DNA of 64,000 nt from NCBI RefSeq assembly GCF_000023025.1, contig NC_012997.1, positions 3,283,125 to 3,347,124 of the forward strand, written 5' to 3'. Origin of the DNA: Teredinibacter turnerae T7901. Its GTDB lineage: Bacteria; Pseudomonadota; Gammaproteobacteria; Pseudomonadales; Cellvibrionaceae. The position numbers and the translations under genes are program-made. Below the pieces are notes generated by a model. It was not told where the DNA came from. It worked only from the letters and a program-made list of their open reading frames with translations, and made no database searches. Of the stretch, positions 1-9,657 are shown piece by piece (the first letter of the stretch is position 1; every line of letters starts with the position of its first letter).

Positions 1-1197
1 ACCCTGGGCGTTCCTATTTTTCAGGAGCAGGCGATCCGCCTGGCGATGGTTGCCGCCGGCTTCAGTGGCGGCGAGGCCGATCGCTTGCGGCGCGCCATGG
101 CCAGCTGGGGTAAAAACGGCAACCTTCTGCAGTTTGAGGAAACCTTTATTCAAGGCATGCTGAATAACGGGTACGAACTGGATTTTGCCCATCGCCTGTT
201 TGAGCAAATCAAAGGGTTTGGCGGCTACGGTTTTCCCGAATCCCACTCTGCCAGCTTTGCCATTCTCTGTTACGCCTCGTCTTGGCTGAAATGCCACCAC
301 CCGGCCGCGTTTTACTGTGCCCTGCTCAACAGCCAGCCAATGGGCTTCTATTCGCCGTCGCAATTAATACAGGATGCCCGTCGTCACGGTATTCCAGTAC
401 TCCCGGTGGATGTGAACCACAGCGAAGCAGAATCTGCCCTGGAACCCGCAAACAGCTACCGAACACCCTGGGCCATACGCCTGGGTTTCACGCGAATTAA
501 AGGGCTGGATAGCGAAGCCGCGCAGCGCATTGCGGATAATCGCGCCCAGCAGCCCTACCGGGATATTCAGCAACTTGCCCGGCGCAGTGGACTCAGCCGC
601 GCCGATTTGCAAAAACTCGCCGCCGCCGACGCGCTTCACTCTCTCGCAGGCAACCGCCATTTGGCCCATTGGCAGGCCGCCTCGGTGGAAGCCCAGGCAG
701 GCTTGTTCGACGATGAACCGCCGCCGGGTGACGCCCTGCTAACCGCGCCACCGAGCCTGGAAAAAGACCTCACCAGCGATTACAACACCACGGGATTGTC
801 GTTGCGGGTGCACCCCATGGGCATTTTGCGCCAGGAATACCCCTTTAGCCGCTGCAAACAACAGCGCCAACTCTCTGGTTTATCGCACGGGCGCTTTGTC
901 CAGGTGGCTGGCCTGGTAACCGGGCGTCAACGGCCGGGTACTGCCAAAGGCACCTTGTTTCTCACCCTGGAAGATGAAACCGGCAATATCAATGTAGTGG
1001 TATGGAAAAGTACACAGGAACGCTACCGCAAAGCGTTGCTCACCAGCAAATTGCTCATCGTGAAGGGCCACCTCGAGCGCAGCACACCCACAGCTACCAC
1101 TGACGCGACGCCCGTGATTCACGTCGTCGCGGGCCAGTTGCTGGATTATTCTGACCGCCTGGAATCGCTGGCCCTGAGATCTCGCGACTTCCACTAG
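1..1197 (+). CDS. dnaE2: Error-prone DNA polymerase DnaE2/ImuC, C-terminal part
   Basis: This is the 3' portion of a C-family translesion DNA polymerase alpha subunit. The reading frame is open from base 1, so the start and the catalytic PHP/palm regions lie outside the window. The segment begins in the thumb/fingers region with GVPIFQEQ and the DRLRRAMASW stretch typical of DnaE2 rather than replicative DnaE. Next comes the GYGFPESHSASFA motif with helix-hairpin-helix elements, then an OB-fold near its residues 290-350 (VAGLVTGRQRPGTAKG). In other bacteria DnaE2 acts with ImuA and ImuB in SOS mutagenesis; those genes would lie upstream. The family assignment is firm, and only the C-terminal 398 residues are visible. 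Confidence 0.93.
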   Translation, partial: TLGVPIFQEQAIRLAMVAAGFSGGEADRLRRAMASWGKNGNLLQFEETFIQGMLNNGYELDFAHRLFEQIKGFGGYGFPESHSASFAILCYASSWLKCHHPAAFYCALLNSQPMGFYSPSQLIQDARRHGIPVLPVDVNHSEAESALEPANSYRTPWAIRLGFTRIKGLDSEAAQRIADNRAQQPYRDIQQLARRSGLSRADLQKLAAADALHSLAGNRHLAHWQAASVEAQAGLFDDEPPPGDALLTAPPSLEKDLTSDYNTTGLSLRVHPMGILRQEYPFSRCKQQRQLSGLSHGRFVQVAGLVTGRQRPGTAKGTLFLTLEDETGNINVVVWKSTQERYRKALLTSKLLIVKGHLERSTPTATTDATPVIHVVAGQLLDYSDRLESLALRSRDFH

Positions 1198-1265
1198 TTT
1201 CGTTGCACCTGTGATACGAGCAGTGAAAGTGCGAGCCAAATCGCATTCCGCTAAACTCAAAGATC

Positions 1266-2207
1266 ATGACCAAAGCAAATCACACAATGCTGTCCATTCT
1301 GATTCGCAGCTTCGCCGCCTGCCTGCTTTTTGCGATACCCACCGCCAATGGCAAAGACCTTGTCAAATTTTGGGCAGGGGGACCAGGGCGCGACACCTAC
1401 GATGCACAATTGCTCGCCATGGCTCTCGACGAAACCGTCGAGGAGTATGGCGAATATCAACTGGAATTGGTGGCCGATGTACTGGGCGTAAACCGCGGCC
1501 GCCGGCTACTCGGCGAGGGCATAGTGGTGAATATTTATGTGAGTGCATCGCGGCCAGACAATCAGAATATGTACACCCATTTGCTGGAAGTAGACTTTCC
1601 GATCCTGCAGGGGCTGTTAGGGTATCGAAGACTGGCGATTCTAAAATCACGACAGAATGACTTTTCCTCGGTTAACAGTGTTGCCGGGTTATCACGTTTT
1701 GTCGCAGGTCAGGGGCGCGGCTGGCTGGATGTAGCCATCTTGCAGCACAACGGGATACAGGTAAACGCTTCTGGCGAATACAAAAGTCTATTCGAAATGC
1801 TGGACCGCGGTCGCTTCGATTACTTGTTGTTGGGAGCGCACGAAATTGTGCAAGCGGTAGAGGCACAAAAAGATCTGCACCCGAATATCGTTATCGACCA
1901 GGACTTACTGCTGTACTACCCGTTCCCGGTGGTTTATCAGGTGAGCCCCACATATCCCGAACTGGCAAAACGGGTAATGAAAGGGCTTAAAAAACTGGAG
2001 GCGAATGGGCGTTTTGATCAGTTTTTCAGGCAGCAATTTGCCACTGTCATCAGCGAGCTGCAGCAGCATAAAAAGCTTATCCTGCTGCGCAACCCCTATG
2101 TTGCCAAAACCAGTCCTCTGGCTCGGCCACATTTACTGCTCAACTCCAGCCCCGCCCGGCATGCCCCATTTGCAACCCATCATCGAACAGGAACATTAGC
2201 GGAATAA
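1266..2207 (+). CDS. Periplasmic solute-binding-protein-like protein (SBP family 3 type), orphan
   Basis: The 313-residue product has a short hydrophobic leader ending around IPTANGKDL, so it is probably periplasmic. The body resembles the transporter substrate-binding (SBP_bac_3-like) fold, including the GRFDYLLLGAHEI segment and the tail GRFDQFFRQQF. It is clearly homologous to the gene at 12583-13533: both share P-x-x-x-GL-x-GxR, a V-AG-x-G-x-x-W block, and L-x-x-MLDxGRxD. No permease or ATPase gene is adjacent, so it may serve as a sensor input or a scavenger rather than as a transporter subunit. An internal ATG at 1287 is an alternative start, because no strong ribosome site precedes either codon. 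The ligand is unknown. Confidence 0.75.
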   Translation: MTKANHTMLSILIRSFAACLLFAIPTANGKDLVKFWAGGPGRDTYDAQLLAMALDETVEEYGEYQLELVADVLGVNRGRRLLGEGIVVNIYVSASRPDNQNMYTHLLEVDFPILQGLLGYRRLAILKSRQNDFSSVNSVAGLSRFVAGQGRGWLDVAILQHNGIQVNASGEYKSLFEMLDRGRFDYLLLGAHEIVQAVEAQKDLHPNIVIDQDLLLYYPFPVVYQVSPTYPELAKRVMKGLKKLEANGRFDQFFRQQFATVISELQQHKKLILLRNPYVAKTSPLARPHLLLNSSPARHAPFATHHRTGTLAE

Positions 2208-2266
2208 CACGTTGAGCAGCACAGGTTGAGCACCAAAGAGTTCAGGAAAAACATCTTTGGACTATT

Positions 2267-2351
2267 CAATGCAAGCACTGGCTCAATACAAGCAGTGGCG
2301 CAATACAAGCACTGGATCGATGCAGGTACCAGCTCAGTGCAGGCACTGGCA
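2267..2351. repeat. Five tandem 17-bp direct repeats
   Basis: Five contiguous 17-bp units begin at 2267, 2284, 2301, 2318 and 2335. The consensus is approximately CAATRCAAGCACTGGCT; the fourth copy is the most diverged. The array fills the gap between the binding-protein gene (+) and the 3' end of glk (-). The 17-bp period is not a multiple of three, so a coding origin is unlikely. The units run directly into one another without spacers, which excludes a CRISPR. Its function is unknown. Confidence 0.85.
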
Positions 2352-2362
2352 AAATCGGTAAA

Positions 2363-3322
2363 CTACAGCTGTGCGAGCCAGGTTGCAGCACCCAAAAATG
2401 CGGTTTGTGGATGGGCGATAATATCCACGGGAATATCATCCACGTAGTGAGACATTACCCCCTTATTGGAGAAGCGCGATTTAAAATCGCTGTCTTTCAG
2501 AAAATCCAGCATCCTCGGCAAAATGCCTCCCGCCAGATAAACGCCACCGCTAGCGCCATAGGTTAATGCCAGATTACCCGCCACCGTACCCAAAAAGCTA
2601 CAGAACAGGTTAAGCGTATACACGCAGGTTTGGTCCGCAGCTGACATCGCATCGGCGGTGATATCTTTCGGTTGCAGCTCGCGAGGAGACACACCGTTAA
2701 CCTCGCACAGGGCGCGATATAAATTCACCAGCCCTGGGCCCGAAATAAACGTTTCTGCAGACACGTGGCCATGGGTGGCGATAGCCGCTTTAATAACCTC
2801 GCATTCCAGCGCGGATGCAGGTGCAATATTCACATGCCCCCCCTCGCTGGGTATTGGCAGCCAGTTAGAACCGGTATACGCCAGCCCCGCCACACCGAGT
2901 CCAGTGCCTGGGCCCATAATAGCCTTGTTGCCTTCCGGGTTCCTTGAGCCGCCTTTAACAGAAACTAGATCGGTGGGGTTAAGTGCGCTGGTCGCCACCG
3001 CAAGCGCGCCGAAATCGTTAATCACGGCAAATTTTTCGAAGCCGAACGCTTTGCGGATGCCAGATTGGGTAAACGACCAGCTCAGGTTGGTCATTTGTAC
3101 GCTATCCCCAGCAATGGGGCCCGCGATGGCAACACAGGCAGAAAAGGGCTTGAGTGAACCGAGCGAATCCATGTATGCCCGCAGTGCGTCAGCAAAGCCT
3201 TCGTATTCAGCACCATTGAGGATCTGAATATTTTCGATAACAAACTGGCCATTTTCTGTACCAGTTACCAACGCGAAACGAGCATTTGTGCCGCCGATGT
3301 CGGCAACAATGGAAGGGAACAT
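2363..3322 (-). CDS. glk: Glucokinase
   Basis: This cytoplasmic enzyme phosphorylates glucose with ATP to glucose-6-phosphate. The 319 residues match the length of the E. coli-type (PF02685) glucokinase, which is distinct from ROK kinases. The N-terminal phosphate loop reads ADIGGTNARFAL, a second nucleotide-binding stretch is GPGTGLGVAG, and the SEGGHVNIAP segment carries the sugar-contacting Glu-His. The gene faces the cyclophilin gene across about 180 bp, which must hold both promoters. Its 3' end abuts the 17-bp repeat array. There is no adjacent Entner-Doudoroff gene (edd/eda/zwf). The call is firm. Confidence 0.95.
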   Translation of the reverse strand: MFPSIVADIGGTNARFALVTGTENGQFVIENIQILNGAEYEGFADALRAYMDSLGSLKPFSACVAIAGPIAGDSVQMTNLSWSFTQSGIRKAFGFEKFAVINDFGALAVATSALNPTDLVSVKGGSRNPEGNKAIMGPGTGLGVAGLAYTGSNWLPIPSEGGHVNIAPASALECEVIKAAIATHGHVSAETFISGPGLVNLYRALCEVNGVSPRELQPKDITADAMSAADQTCVYTLNLFCSFLGTVAGNLALTYGASGGVYLAGGILPRMLDFLKDSDFKSRFSNKGVMSHYVDDIPVDIIAHPQTAFLGAATWLAQL

Positions 3323-3501
3323 AGGCTTATCCTTAAAATTCTATTGGGCGTTCAACAGACGGCATTTTCGGTGCTGGCAGAAAGCGCGTCAAGCGACCCA
3401 CCTTCCGCCACAAATTACAAATGTTTACCCCGCAAAACCGGTTATTGTCGGTAAAATGGCCGTTTGCTCTGAATCCGGCCATACCAAAGGTAAACAACAT
3501 A

Positions 3502-4293
3502 ATGAAAATGAATGTGTTAACGCGCTACTGCCGAAAGGCCCTTTTTGTGGCTGCCACCCTGGCAGCAGGCAATTTTGCCAACGCCACAACGGTCCAATTT
3601 CAAACCTCGCTGGGTGACTTTGAAGTTATTCTGTTTGATGAAAACACACCCAAAACCGTAGAGAACTTCCTGCAATACGTCTCAGATGGCGCGTACACCG
3701 ATTCGGTAATCCATCGTCTGGCGCCGAATTTCGTTGTCCAGGGCGGTGGCTTTATCTTCAATGATGAAGCTAAGCTGGAGTCCATAGAAAGCCGCCCAGC
3801 CGTAGTCAACGAGCCCGAATACTCCAACCTGCGGGGAACTATTGCGATGGCGAAGCTGGGGGGTAATCCGGATAGCGCCACCAACCAGTGGTACTTCAAC
3901 CTCGGCAACAATAGCGCAAACCTGGACCTTCAAAACGGCGGCTTCACCGTGTTTGGCCAGGTAAAAGATGACGGGATGGATATTGTGGACGCGATGGCGG
4001 ACCAAACCATCTTTAACATGGGAGGTTCATTCACCACAGTCCCTTTGGTGGACTACACCAGCGAAGACGCGAGTAACGGAGTCGAGGTGGAAGCCGACAA
4101 CTTCATTACCATCTATGCAATCACGGTAACAGATGCGGCCACCAATACCCTCGGCGACCTATCTCCAGCAAAAAACACCCTCATTACCGCACAGCCTACC
4201 CCTGCGCCTTCATCCGGCGGTGGCGGTGGTGGCAGCATGCCTTTGGCCATACTGGCGATGTTAGCGGCAGCCGGCTGGCTGCGCCGCCGCTAA
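3502..4293 (+). CDS. Secreted cyclophilin-type peptidyl-prolyl isomerase with GlyGly-CTERM-like tail
   Basis: This protein catalyses cis-trans isomerisation of prolyl peptide bonds outside the cytoplasm. I chose the ATG at 3502 (263 residues) because AAAGG lies about 11 bases upstream and a clean signal peptide (basic MKMNVLTRYCRK, hydrophobic core, ANA) follows; a longer frame opens at 3421. The cyclophilin domain starts just after, with NFLQYVSDGAYTDSVIHR and VVQGGGF. The C terminus is a six-Gly linker, a hydrophobic segment and a final Arg cluster (WLRRR). That layout is the GlyGly-CTERM sorting tail known to be processed by rhombosortase. Surface or type II secretion-linked release is therefore inferred. 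No rhombosortase gene is in the window. Confidence 0.9.
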   Translation: MKMNVLTRYCRKALFVAATLAAGNFANATTVQFQTSLGDFEVILFDENTPKTVENFLQYVSDGAYTDSVIHRLAPNFVVQGGGFIFNDEAKLESIESRPAVVNEPEYSNLRGTIAMAKLGGNPDSATNQWYFNLGNNSANLDLQNGGFTVFGQVKDDGMDIVDAMADQTIFNMGGSFTTVPLVDYTSEDASNGVEVEADNFITIYAITVTDAATNTLGDLSPAKNTLITAQPTPAPSSGGGGGGSMPLAILAMLAAAGWLRRR

Positions 4294-4295
4294 AC

Positions 4296-4360
4296 AGATC
4301 CTAGGCAAAATGCGCCGCTGCTACACAGACCCCGGGCAAAAATAGACCCTAGGTAGAACG
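4296..4360. repeat. Degenerate 17-bp direct repeats (AGACCCTAGGCAAAAAT-like)
   Basis: Three related 17-bp stretches occur at 4296-4312, 4327-4343 and 4344-4360. The last two are adjacent, and the first is offset by 31 bp. The shared core is AGAYCCYRGGYA. They sit immediately after the cyclophilin stop, between converging genes, and the last copy supplies one arm of the palindrome described next. They may be remnants of a minisatellite-like expansion. Confidence 0.6.
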
Positions 4361-4402
4361 TAACGCGGAGCCTGCTGAATAAGCTCCGCGTTTAACCTAG
4401 GG
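4347..4402. terminator. Nested palindrome, probable bidirectional terminator
   Basis: An inner 10-bp perfect stem (AACGCGGAGC at 4362-4371 with GCTCCGCGTT at 4383-4392) is enclosed by an outer pair, CCCTAGGT (4347-4354) with ACCTAGGG (4395-4402). It lies between the ends of the cyclophilin gene (+) and the oxidoreductase gene (-), so it could end transcription from both sides. There is no long U-tract. Confidence 0.6.
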
Positions 4403-4424
4403 CCTGTTGTGATTGGCCCCGCTT

Positions 4425-5426
4425 TTAGACTTCTACCCAACCGCCTGCAGAGCCACTCGCGAACACCGCATCGATCACTTTCATATTGGCTAGCGCGTCA
4501 CTCAAGGGCGTCGGCACGGGAGTATCTTCACGAATGCTCTGCGCCAATGCATCCGCCTGCAGGGTGTAATGGTTACACACTGGCAAGGTAAACACTTCAG
4601 GAACCCGATCTTTAAACAGCGTGACCTGCGCCGGACAATCATCCGGCTGGTAGAACGGAAAATCGATCAACAGGCTGCCTTTCTCGCCGCTCACATAAAC
4701 ACGCTGCGAAGGCTCGCTCTGAGTGGAGCAATAGAAGCTGGCTCTCACGTCGCCAAAATCCAGCAGCCCCTGCGCGTGAATATCGACCCCGAACTGGTCG
4801 TCCATCACCAATTTACCGGTAACCGCTACTGGCTCTTTGGCCAATAAGTAGCGACTGGCAGAAATACAATAGCAACCAATATCCAGCAAACCACCACCAC
4901 CGATGCCTGGCATGTTGCGGACATTTGCCGGATCGCGATTGAAATAGGTAAACATGGCCTCAATGCCGTGTACTTTACCAATGCGTCCCTCTTCGATAAG
5001 TTGCCTCGCGATCGCCCATTGTGGGTGGAAGCGGTACATAAAGGCCTCCATCACTTTTAGCTGGGGAAACTGCGCTGCCGCATCCAACAGTTTTTGCGTA
5101 TCTGCGACATCCAGGCCAATCGGCTTTTCACACAACACATGCTTGCCAGCTTCGAGCGCGCGAATACTCCAGGGCACATGCAAATGGTTAGGCAGCGGGT
5201 TATAGATAATATCCACCTGATCAGCGTTGAGCAGCTGCTCATAGTCGCCGAACGCAAAGGGAATATTCAGTTGTGCCGCAGCCTGCTCGGCAACAGACTG
5301 GCTGCGCGAGCAGATTGCAACGACCTCGTTATGCGCTGAGGCCTGAATAGCAGGAATCACTTTCTCCCGCGCGATATTGGCGGTGCTGAGAATACCCCAG
5401 CGAAGCTTGTTATTTGTGGTTTGCAT
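4425..5426 (-). CDS. Gfo/Idh/MocA-family NAD(P)-dependent oxidoreductase
   Basis: This is a 333-residue cytoplasmic dehydrogenase of the glucose-fructose oxidoreductase/inositol dehydrogenase family; the sugar or cyclitol substrate cannot be told from sequence. The N-terminal Rossmann fold starts WGILSTANIAREKVIPAI, and the conserved EKP motif (HVLCEKPIGLD) carries the catalytic Lys. A C-terminal beta-sheet domain follows. I take the ATG at 5426 as the start because GGGGGA lies 4-8 bases upstream; the frame continues to 5480 without a better site. The gene stands alone, convergent with the cyclophilin gene. Confidence 0.9.
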   Translation of the reverse strand: MQTTNNKLRWGILSTANIAREKVIPAIQASAHNEVVAICSRSQSVAEQAAAQLNIPFAFGDYEQLLNADQVDIIYNPLPNHLHVPWSIRALEAGKHVLCEKPIGLDVADTQKLLDAAAQFPQLKVMEAFMYRFHPQWAIARQLIEEGRIGKVHGIEAMFTYFNRDPANVRNMPGIGGGGLLDIGCYCISASRYLLAKEPVAVTGKLVMDDQFGVDIHAQGLLDFGDVRASFYCSTQSEPSQRVYVSGEKGSLLIDFPFYQPDDCPAQVTLFKDRVPEVFTLPVCNHYTLQADALAQSIREDTPVPTPLSDALANMKVIDAVFASGSAGGWVEV

Positions 5427-5775
5427 TTGTCCCCCAAAATAAAACATTAGGCTGGTTGATCGCCCACCCTTGGCGATCAAAGTGCCACGAATTTCAACAC
5501 AGACGCTGGGGCTTTGTCACCACGGGAGTGACTCCCCGCCATCGCCGAAGCGAATAACCACACGCGCGTCCGTGTTATGTGCGGTATTGTAACGCTGTCC
5601 GACGACGACTAGAAAGACGAACACTGTTGAGAATAAGACCGGCTATAACACATAGATCTAACCGGCTACAAGCAATCCACTATCCTTTTGGTTATGAAAA
5701 TCGCGCATTTATATCCATCGCGCGTACTGTTCTCACCTGCGCCTCGTCACAAGAGACCACTCACAGGGAATTCGC
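5427..5775. other. 349-bp divergent intergenic region
   Basis: This gap lies between the oxidoreductase and the chemoreceptor and must contain both promoters. I see no convincing sigma-28 (flagellar/chemotaxis) promoter, RNA gene or conserved small ORF. A modest purine-rich ribosome site (ACAGGGA) precedes the chemoreceptor ATG. Confidence 0.5.
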
Positions 5776-8700
5776 ATGAAAAACTGGTTCATGAATTTGT
5801 CGTTGGCGAAAAAGCAAATTTATACCCTGTTGTTAGTGGGGCTGGGGCCAATGCTTATTGTCTCTCTTCTCGCCTCTATGGTGGCAGACAGCCAGCTCCA
5901 CGATGAGGCCACTAACAAGCTCCACGCCATTCGCCAAATGAAAATTAACGAGATGGAGCGCTATTTCCAAAACAATCGCAATATTATTTTGAGCATTGCT
6001 GAAAGCCCGATGCTGATCAATGCTGCGGGGGCTTTCACCCGTTCATTTAAGCGTGTCATCAGTTCAGACGACCTATCTCCGGCAGAATTGGAAGAGAGAA
6101 AGACCGCCGTAAAAACCTTTTACAGCAATGATTTTAACTCCGTGTTCAGCTCGCAAAACAATGGAAAAATGGCAGACGTCGAAGCACTCCTTGAGCAGTT
6201 GTCTCCAGCAGCTATCGCTATGCAATACGAGTATATTGTGCGCAACCCCTACCCCATTGGAGAAAAAAACAAACTTGATGCCGTCGAAGGCCGTAGTGTT
6301 TACCATCGTACCCACACCAAGTACCACGCCGGCTTTCGCGCCTATCTTGAGAAATTCGGTTTTTACGATTTTTTTCTGGTAGACCCGGAATCGGGTAATG
6401 TAGTTTATTCCGTATTTAAAGAACTCGATTTCGCAACATCGCTGAAAAGTGGCCCCTACGCAAATTCTTCGCTAGCAAGAGCCTTCAATCGGGCGCTGAA
6501 CTTGCAACCTGGGGAATCATCAATTACCGATTTCAGTAGTTACCTGCCGTCTTACAATGCTCCAGCCGGGTTTATCAGTACCCCCATTTACTACAACAAC
6601 GAACTCATCAGCGTATTGATTTTTCAGCTGGCGCTAGACCCGATCAACGAAATAATGGCCGAGCGCGCCGGCATGGGAGAAACAGGTGAAGCCTATTTGG
6701 TGGGAGAAGACTTGTTGATGAGGTCTGATGCCGTCCATGATTTAGCAAATCATGGAGTAACCGTTTCGTTTCGCAACCCAGAATCCGGACGGGTAGATAC
6801 CTTAGCCACACGCAGGGCTTTCGGCGGTGAATCTGGTGAGGCAGTGACACGCGACTTTAAAGGCGACTCGGTACTTTCGTCGTTTGGCGTATTTCAAATT
6901 GATGATTTTCGCTGGGCAGTCATCGCCGAAATGGGGAAAGCGGAGGCATTTTCCGGCGTGACGATAATGAAATGGTCGCTAATCGTAATCGCCTTGATAT
7001 TTACTACGCTGATTTCTTTACTGGCTGTTTCAATTGCGCGACTTATCAGCCGCCCAATCGTCGAACTGAGTGAACACATTAAACAAGTTGAGCGCGATGG
7101 CAACTTTTACGAATCTGCGGCCACCACCTTCCGTGATGAAGTCGGTGACACCAGCCGCGCGTTTAATTCGCTGCTGCGCAACTTATCTGTTGCGTTAACC
7201 GGCACCGGCGACATTTTAAAAGGTCTCGCGTCTGGTGATTTCTCAGGCCAGGTTAAGGGTCAATTTCCCGGTCAGTTGGGTGCCATTGTTAAAGGTGTCA
7301 ATCAAGCGGTGGTACAGGTGCGCGACGCCAACAACGCGCAACTGGAACAACAAGCCATTGCGCAGTCCAATGCCGAAAAGGCCGCTGCCGCTGCACAAGA
7401 AGCTAAAGAGCAAGCAACCCGCACATTGGTGATCAAGCAGGCACTCGATGTCTCAGCGACAGCAGTCATGATTGCCGACGAAGATTTCAAAATTATTTAC
7501 ATGAACCAATCGCTGGAACTCATGATGCGCGAAGCGAATGGAGAAATACGCGAGGTCATTCCAAGCTTTAACGCTGACAAATTAATGGGGGCCAATGCGG
7601 ATCAGTTTCATAAATCCGCCAATCACCAGCGCACCATGATGCGTCAACTCAAGGGCAGCCATAAACTGAGCCTGCCCATTGGCAAGCTCACGTTTAATGT
7701 GTCCGCCACGCCTATTCATGGCGAGCAAGGCGAGTTCCTGGGTTCCGTTATCGAATGGGACAACATCACCGAACGCCTGGCCCGCGAGCAGGAAGATAAA
7801 CGAATCGCCGATGAAAACGCGCGCATACGTCAGGCATTGGACAACTCCTCCACCAGCACCTTAATCGCCGATGGCGAATTCAAAGTGATCTACGCCAACC
7901 GCGCCCTGGGAGATGCCTTAAGGAGAGCAGAATCTGATTTTCGCGCCACAACACCAGGTTTCGCGGCGGGAAACATTCTGGGCAAGAGCATGGACAGTTT
8001 TCACCATGAATTACGTAATCACCAGTCCCTGTTGATGCAGTCGTCGGAGACTCGGCGCTTGGAAATCAGCGCCGGCAAGCGCACCTTTGCTCTCGCCTCA
8101 ACACCTATTATCAATAGCGTAGGCGATCGCATTGGGGTCGTCATGGAATGGCTCGATCGCACCGCCGAAATCGCCGTTGAAAATGAAATTGATGAACTGA
8201 TATCCGCTGCCGCGTCGGGCGATTTCAGCCGCTCACTCAGCGTCGCCAACAAGCAGGGCTTTTTCCTTAAAGTCAGCGATGGACTAAACCGCCTGCTCAA
8301 AACCACCAACATTGCTCTGGAAGACATCATTCGTATTTTTTCTGCGCTTGCGAAGGGAGACTTAAGCCAGAAAATCGACCGCAATTACATGGGTGAATTT
8401 GCCAAATTAAAAGAGGACGCCAACGCGACAGTGGACAAACTTCGCAAAGTCATGAGCGAGATCGGCGAGGCGTCGGCGAACATTGCGCGCGGCACGAACG
8501 AAATTTCCATGGGCAATGCCGACCTCAGCCAGCGCACCGAAGAGCAAGCCTCGTCGCTGGAGGAAACCGCGTCCAGCATGGAAGAAATGATCAACATCGT
8601 GCGAACAAGTGAAGCCAACGCACGCGAGGCAAATCAGCTTGCTGCCAGCTCGGTGGACATCGCCAGGGAAGGAAACGCATCGGTGCAGGCGACAACAGAC

Positions 8701-9207
8701 GCGATGCGCGAGATCTCAGAATCCAGTTCTAAAATCGCCAATATTATTGGCGTAATCGATGAAATAGCCTTCCAAACCAACCTACTCGCACTTAATGCCG
8801 CAGTAGAAGCAGCACGTGCAGGTGAACAAGGGCGCGGTTTCGCTGTAGTTGCTGGAGAAGTCCGCAACCTTGCGCAACGTTCAGCATCGGCGGCCAAAGA
8901 AATTAAAGAACTGATTCAGGACTCCGTGCGAAAAGTCGAAGATGGCACTTCGCTGGTGGAGGCTTCTGGCACCACATTAAAATCCATCGTGCTAGAGATC
9001 GAAAAAGTAGGCAACATGATGGAGCAGATATTTAATTCTGCCCGCGAGCAAACAACCGGAATTGAGCAGGTCAACACAGCCGTCGCTCATATGGACCAAA
9101 TGACGCAACAAAACGCAGCCCTTGTCGAACAAGCCTCCGCAACCAGTGAAAGCATGGCGGATATGGCGCATCAATTAGACCAAATGGTCGCTTTCTTCAA
9201 AAGCTAG
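5776..9207 (+). CDS. Large methyl-accepting chemotaxis protein with double Cache-like sensor and two PAS-like domains
   Basis: This 1143-residue membrane chemoreceptor is about twice the usual MCP length. TM1 spans about residues 15-36, followed by a roughly 360-residue periplasmic sensor of double-Cache type and TM2 around 399-422. A HAMP region follows. Two homologous PAS-like modules come next, at about 556-665 ([16 protein letters not shown]) and 687-795 ([16 protein letters not shown]), then HAMP-like repeats containing GDFS and GDLSQ. The signalling domain occupies about 900-1140, with the hairpin tip near 995-1037 ([20 protein letters not shown]). It ends in VAFFKS with no CheR-tethering pentapeptide. 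The ligand is unknown, and the tandem PAS modules suggest an added cytoplasmic input. Confidence 0.95.
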   Translation: MKNWFMNLSLAKKQIYTLLLVGLGPMLIVSLLASMVADSQLHDEATNKLHAIRQMKINEMERYFQNNRNIILSIAESPMLINAAGAFTRSFKRVISSDDLSPAELEERKTAVKTFYSNDFNSVFSSQNNGKMADVEALLEQLSPAAIAMQYEYIVRNPYPIGEKNKLDAVEGRSVYHRTHTKYHAGFRAYLEKFGFYDFFLVDPESGNVVYSVFKELDFATSLKSGPYANSSLARAFNRALNLQPGESSITDFSSYLPSYNAPAGFISTPIYYNNELISVLIFQLALDPINEIMAERAGMGETGEAYLVGEDLLMRSDAVHDLANHGVTVSFRNPESGRVDTLATRRAFGGESGEAVTRDFKGDSVLSSFGVFQIDDFRWAVIAEMGKAEAFSGVTIMKWSLIVIALIFTTLISLLAVSIARLISRPIVELSEHIKQVERDGNFYESAATTFRDEVGDTSRAFNSLLRNLSVALTGTGDILKGLASGDFSGQVKGQFPGQLGAIVKGVNQAVVQVRDANNAQLEQQAIAQSNAEKAAAAAQEAKEQATRTLVIKQALDVSATAVMIADEDFKIIYMNQSLELMMREANGEIREVIPSFNADKLMGANADQFHKSANHQRTMMRQLKGSHKLSLPIGKLTFNVSATPIHGEQGEFLGSVIEWDNITERLAREQEDKRIADENARIRQALDNSSTSTLIADGEFKVIYANRALGDALRRAESDFRATTPGFAAGNILGKSMDSFHHELRNHQSLLMQSSETRRLEISAGKRTFALASTPIINSVGDRIGVVMEWLDRTAEIAVENEIDELISAAASGDFSRSLSVANKQGFFLKVSDGLNRLLKTTNIALEDIIRIFSALAKGDLSQKIDRNYMGEFAKLKEDANATVDKLRKVMSEIGEASANIARGTNEISMGNADLSQRTEEQASSLEETASSMEEMINIVRTSEANAREANQLAASSVDIAREGNASVQATTDAMREISESSSKIANIIGVIDEIAFQTNLLALNAAVEAARAGEQGRGFAVVAGEVRNLAQRSASAAKEIKELIQDSVRKVEDGTSLVEASGTTLKSIVLEIEKVGNMMEQIFNSAREQTTGIEQVNTAVAHMDQMTQQNAALVEQASATSESMADMAHQLDQMVAFFKS

Positions 9208-9223
9208 CTTAACCAGAATCCCA

Positions 9224-9258
9224 AAGCCGGTTATGCTTGGCATCACCGGCTTTTTTTT
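9224..9258 (+). terminator. Rho-independent terminator of the chemoreceptor gene
   Basis: The stem AAGCCGGT (9224-9231) pairs with ACCGGCTT (9245-9252), and the stem end runs into eight T residues. It lies 16 bases after the chemoreceptor stop. Confidence 0.9.
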
Positions 9259-9326
9259 GATTTAAGCCCTTGTTTAATTAGCTAAACCTAATGTACTCTC
9301 ACCAGCATCACTGTAAAGGGGGAACT

Positions 9327-9635
9327 GTGACAAACCCACAGGAAGCACTAGCCGCGCACGCCAAAAACGCAGCGGCGTTGTTAAAAGAACTCGGAAATGA
9401 AAGCCGACTCATGGTTTGTTGCTGTTTAGGTGATAAAGAACTTTCCGTAGGTGAGCTAAACCAAATGGTGCCACTGAGCCAATCGGCGCTTTCACAACAC
9501 CTGGCGCGCTTGCGGGAAGCGGATTTGGTCGCGACTCGAAAAGAAGGGCAAACAGTCTATTACCGCTTGCAGGGCACAAACGCACTCAAGCTTATCGCGA
9601 CGCTCAAATCAATCTACTGCCCCGACGAACTTTAA
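9327..9635 (+). CDS. ArsR/SmtB-family winged-helix regulator
   Basis: This is a small dimeric DNA-binding repressor of about 102 residues. The start is set at GTG 9327 because AAGGGGG precedes it by four bases; an upstream ATG at 9291 has no such site. The fold follows ArsR: ELGNESRLMVCCCLGDKELSVGELNQ, then the recognition helix SQSALSQHLARLREADLV, and the wing RKEGQTVYYRL. A three-Cys cluster (VCCCL) in the helix before the reader helix could be a metal or sulfur/redox sensor; this is inference. It is followed 22 bases later by the rhodanese gene. ArsR-rhodanese pairs in other bacteria (for example BigR/SqrR-type) respond to sulfide or persulfide. Confidence 0.9.
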   Translation: MTNPQEALAAHAKNAAALLKELGNESRLMVCCCLGDKELSVGELNQMVPLSQSALSQHLARLREADLVATRKEGQTVYYRLQGTNALKLIATLKSIYCPDEL

Positions 9636-9657
9636 GCTATGCACTGGGAGCTCGGGC

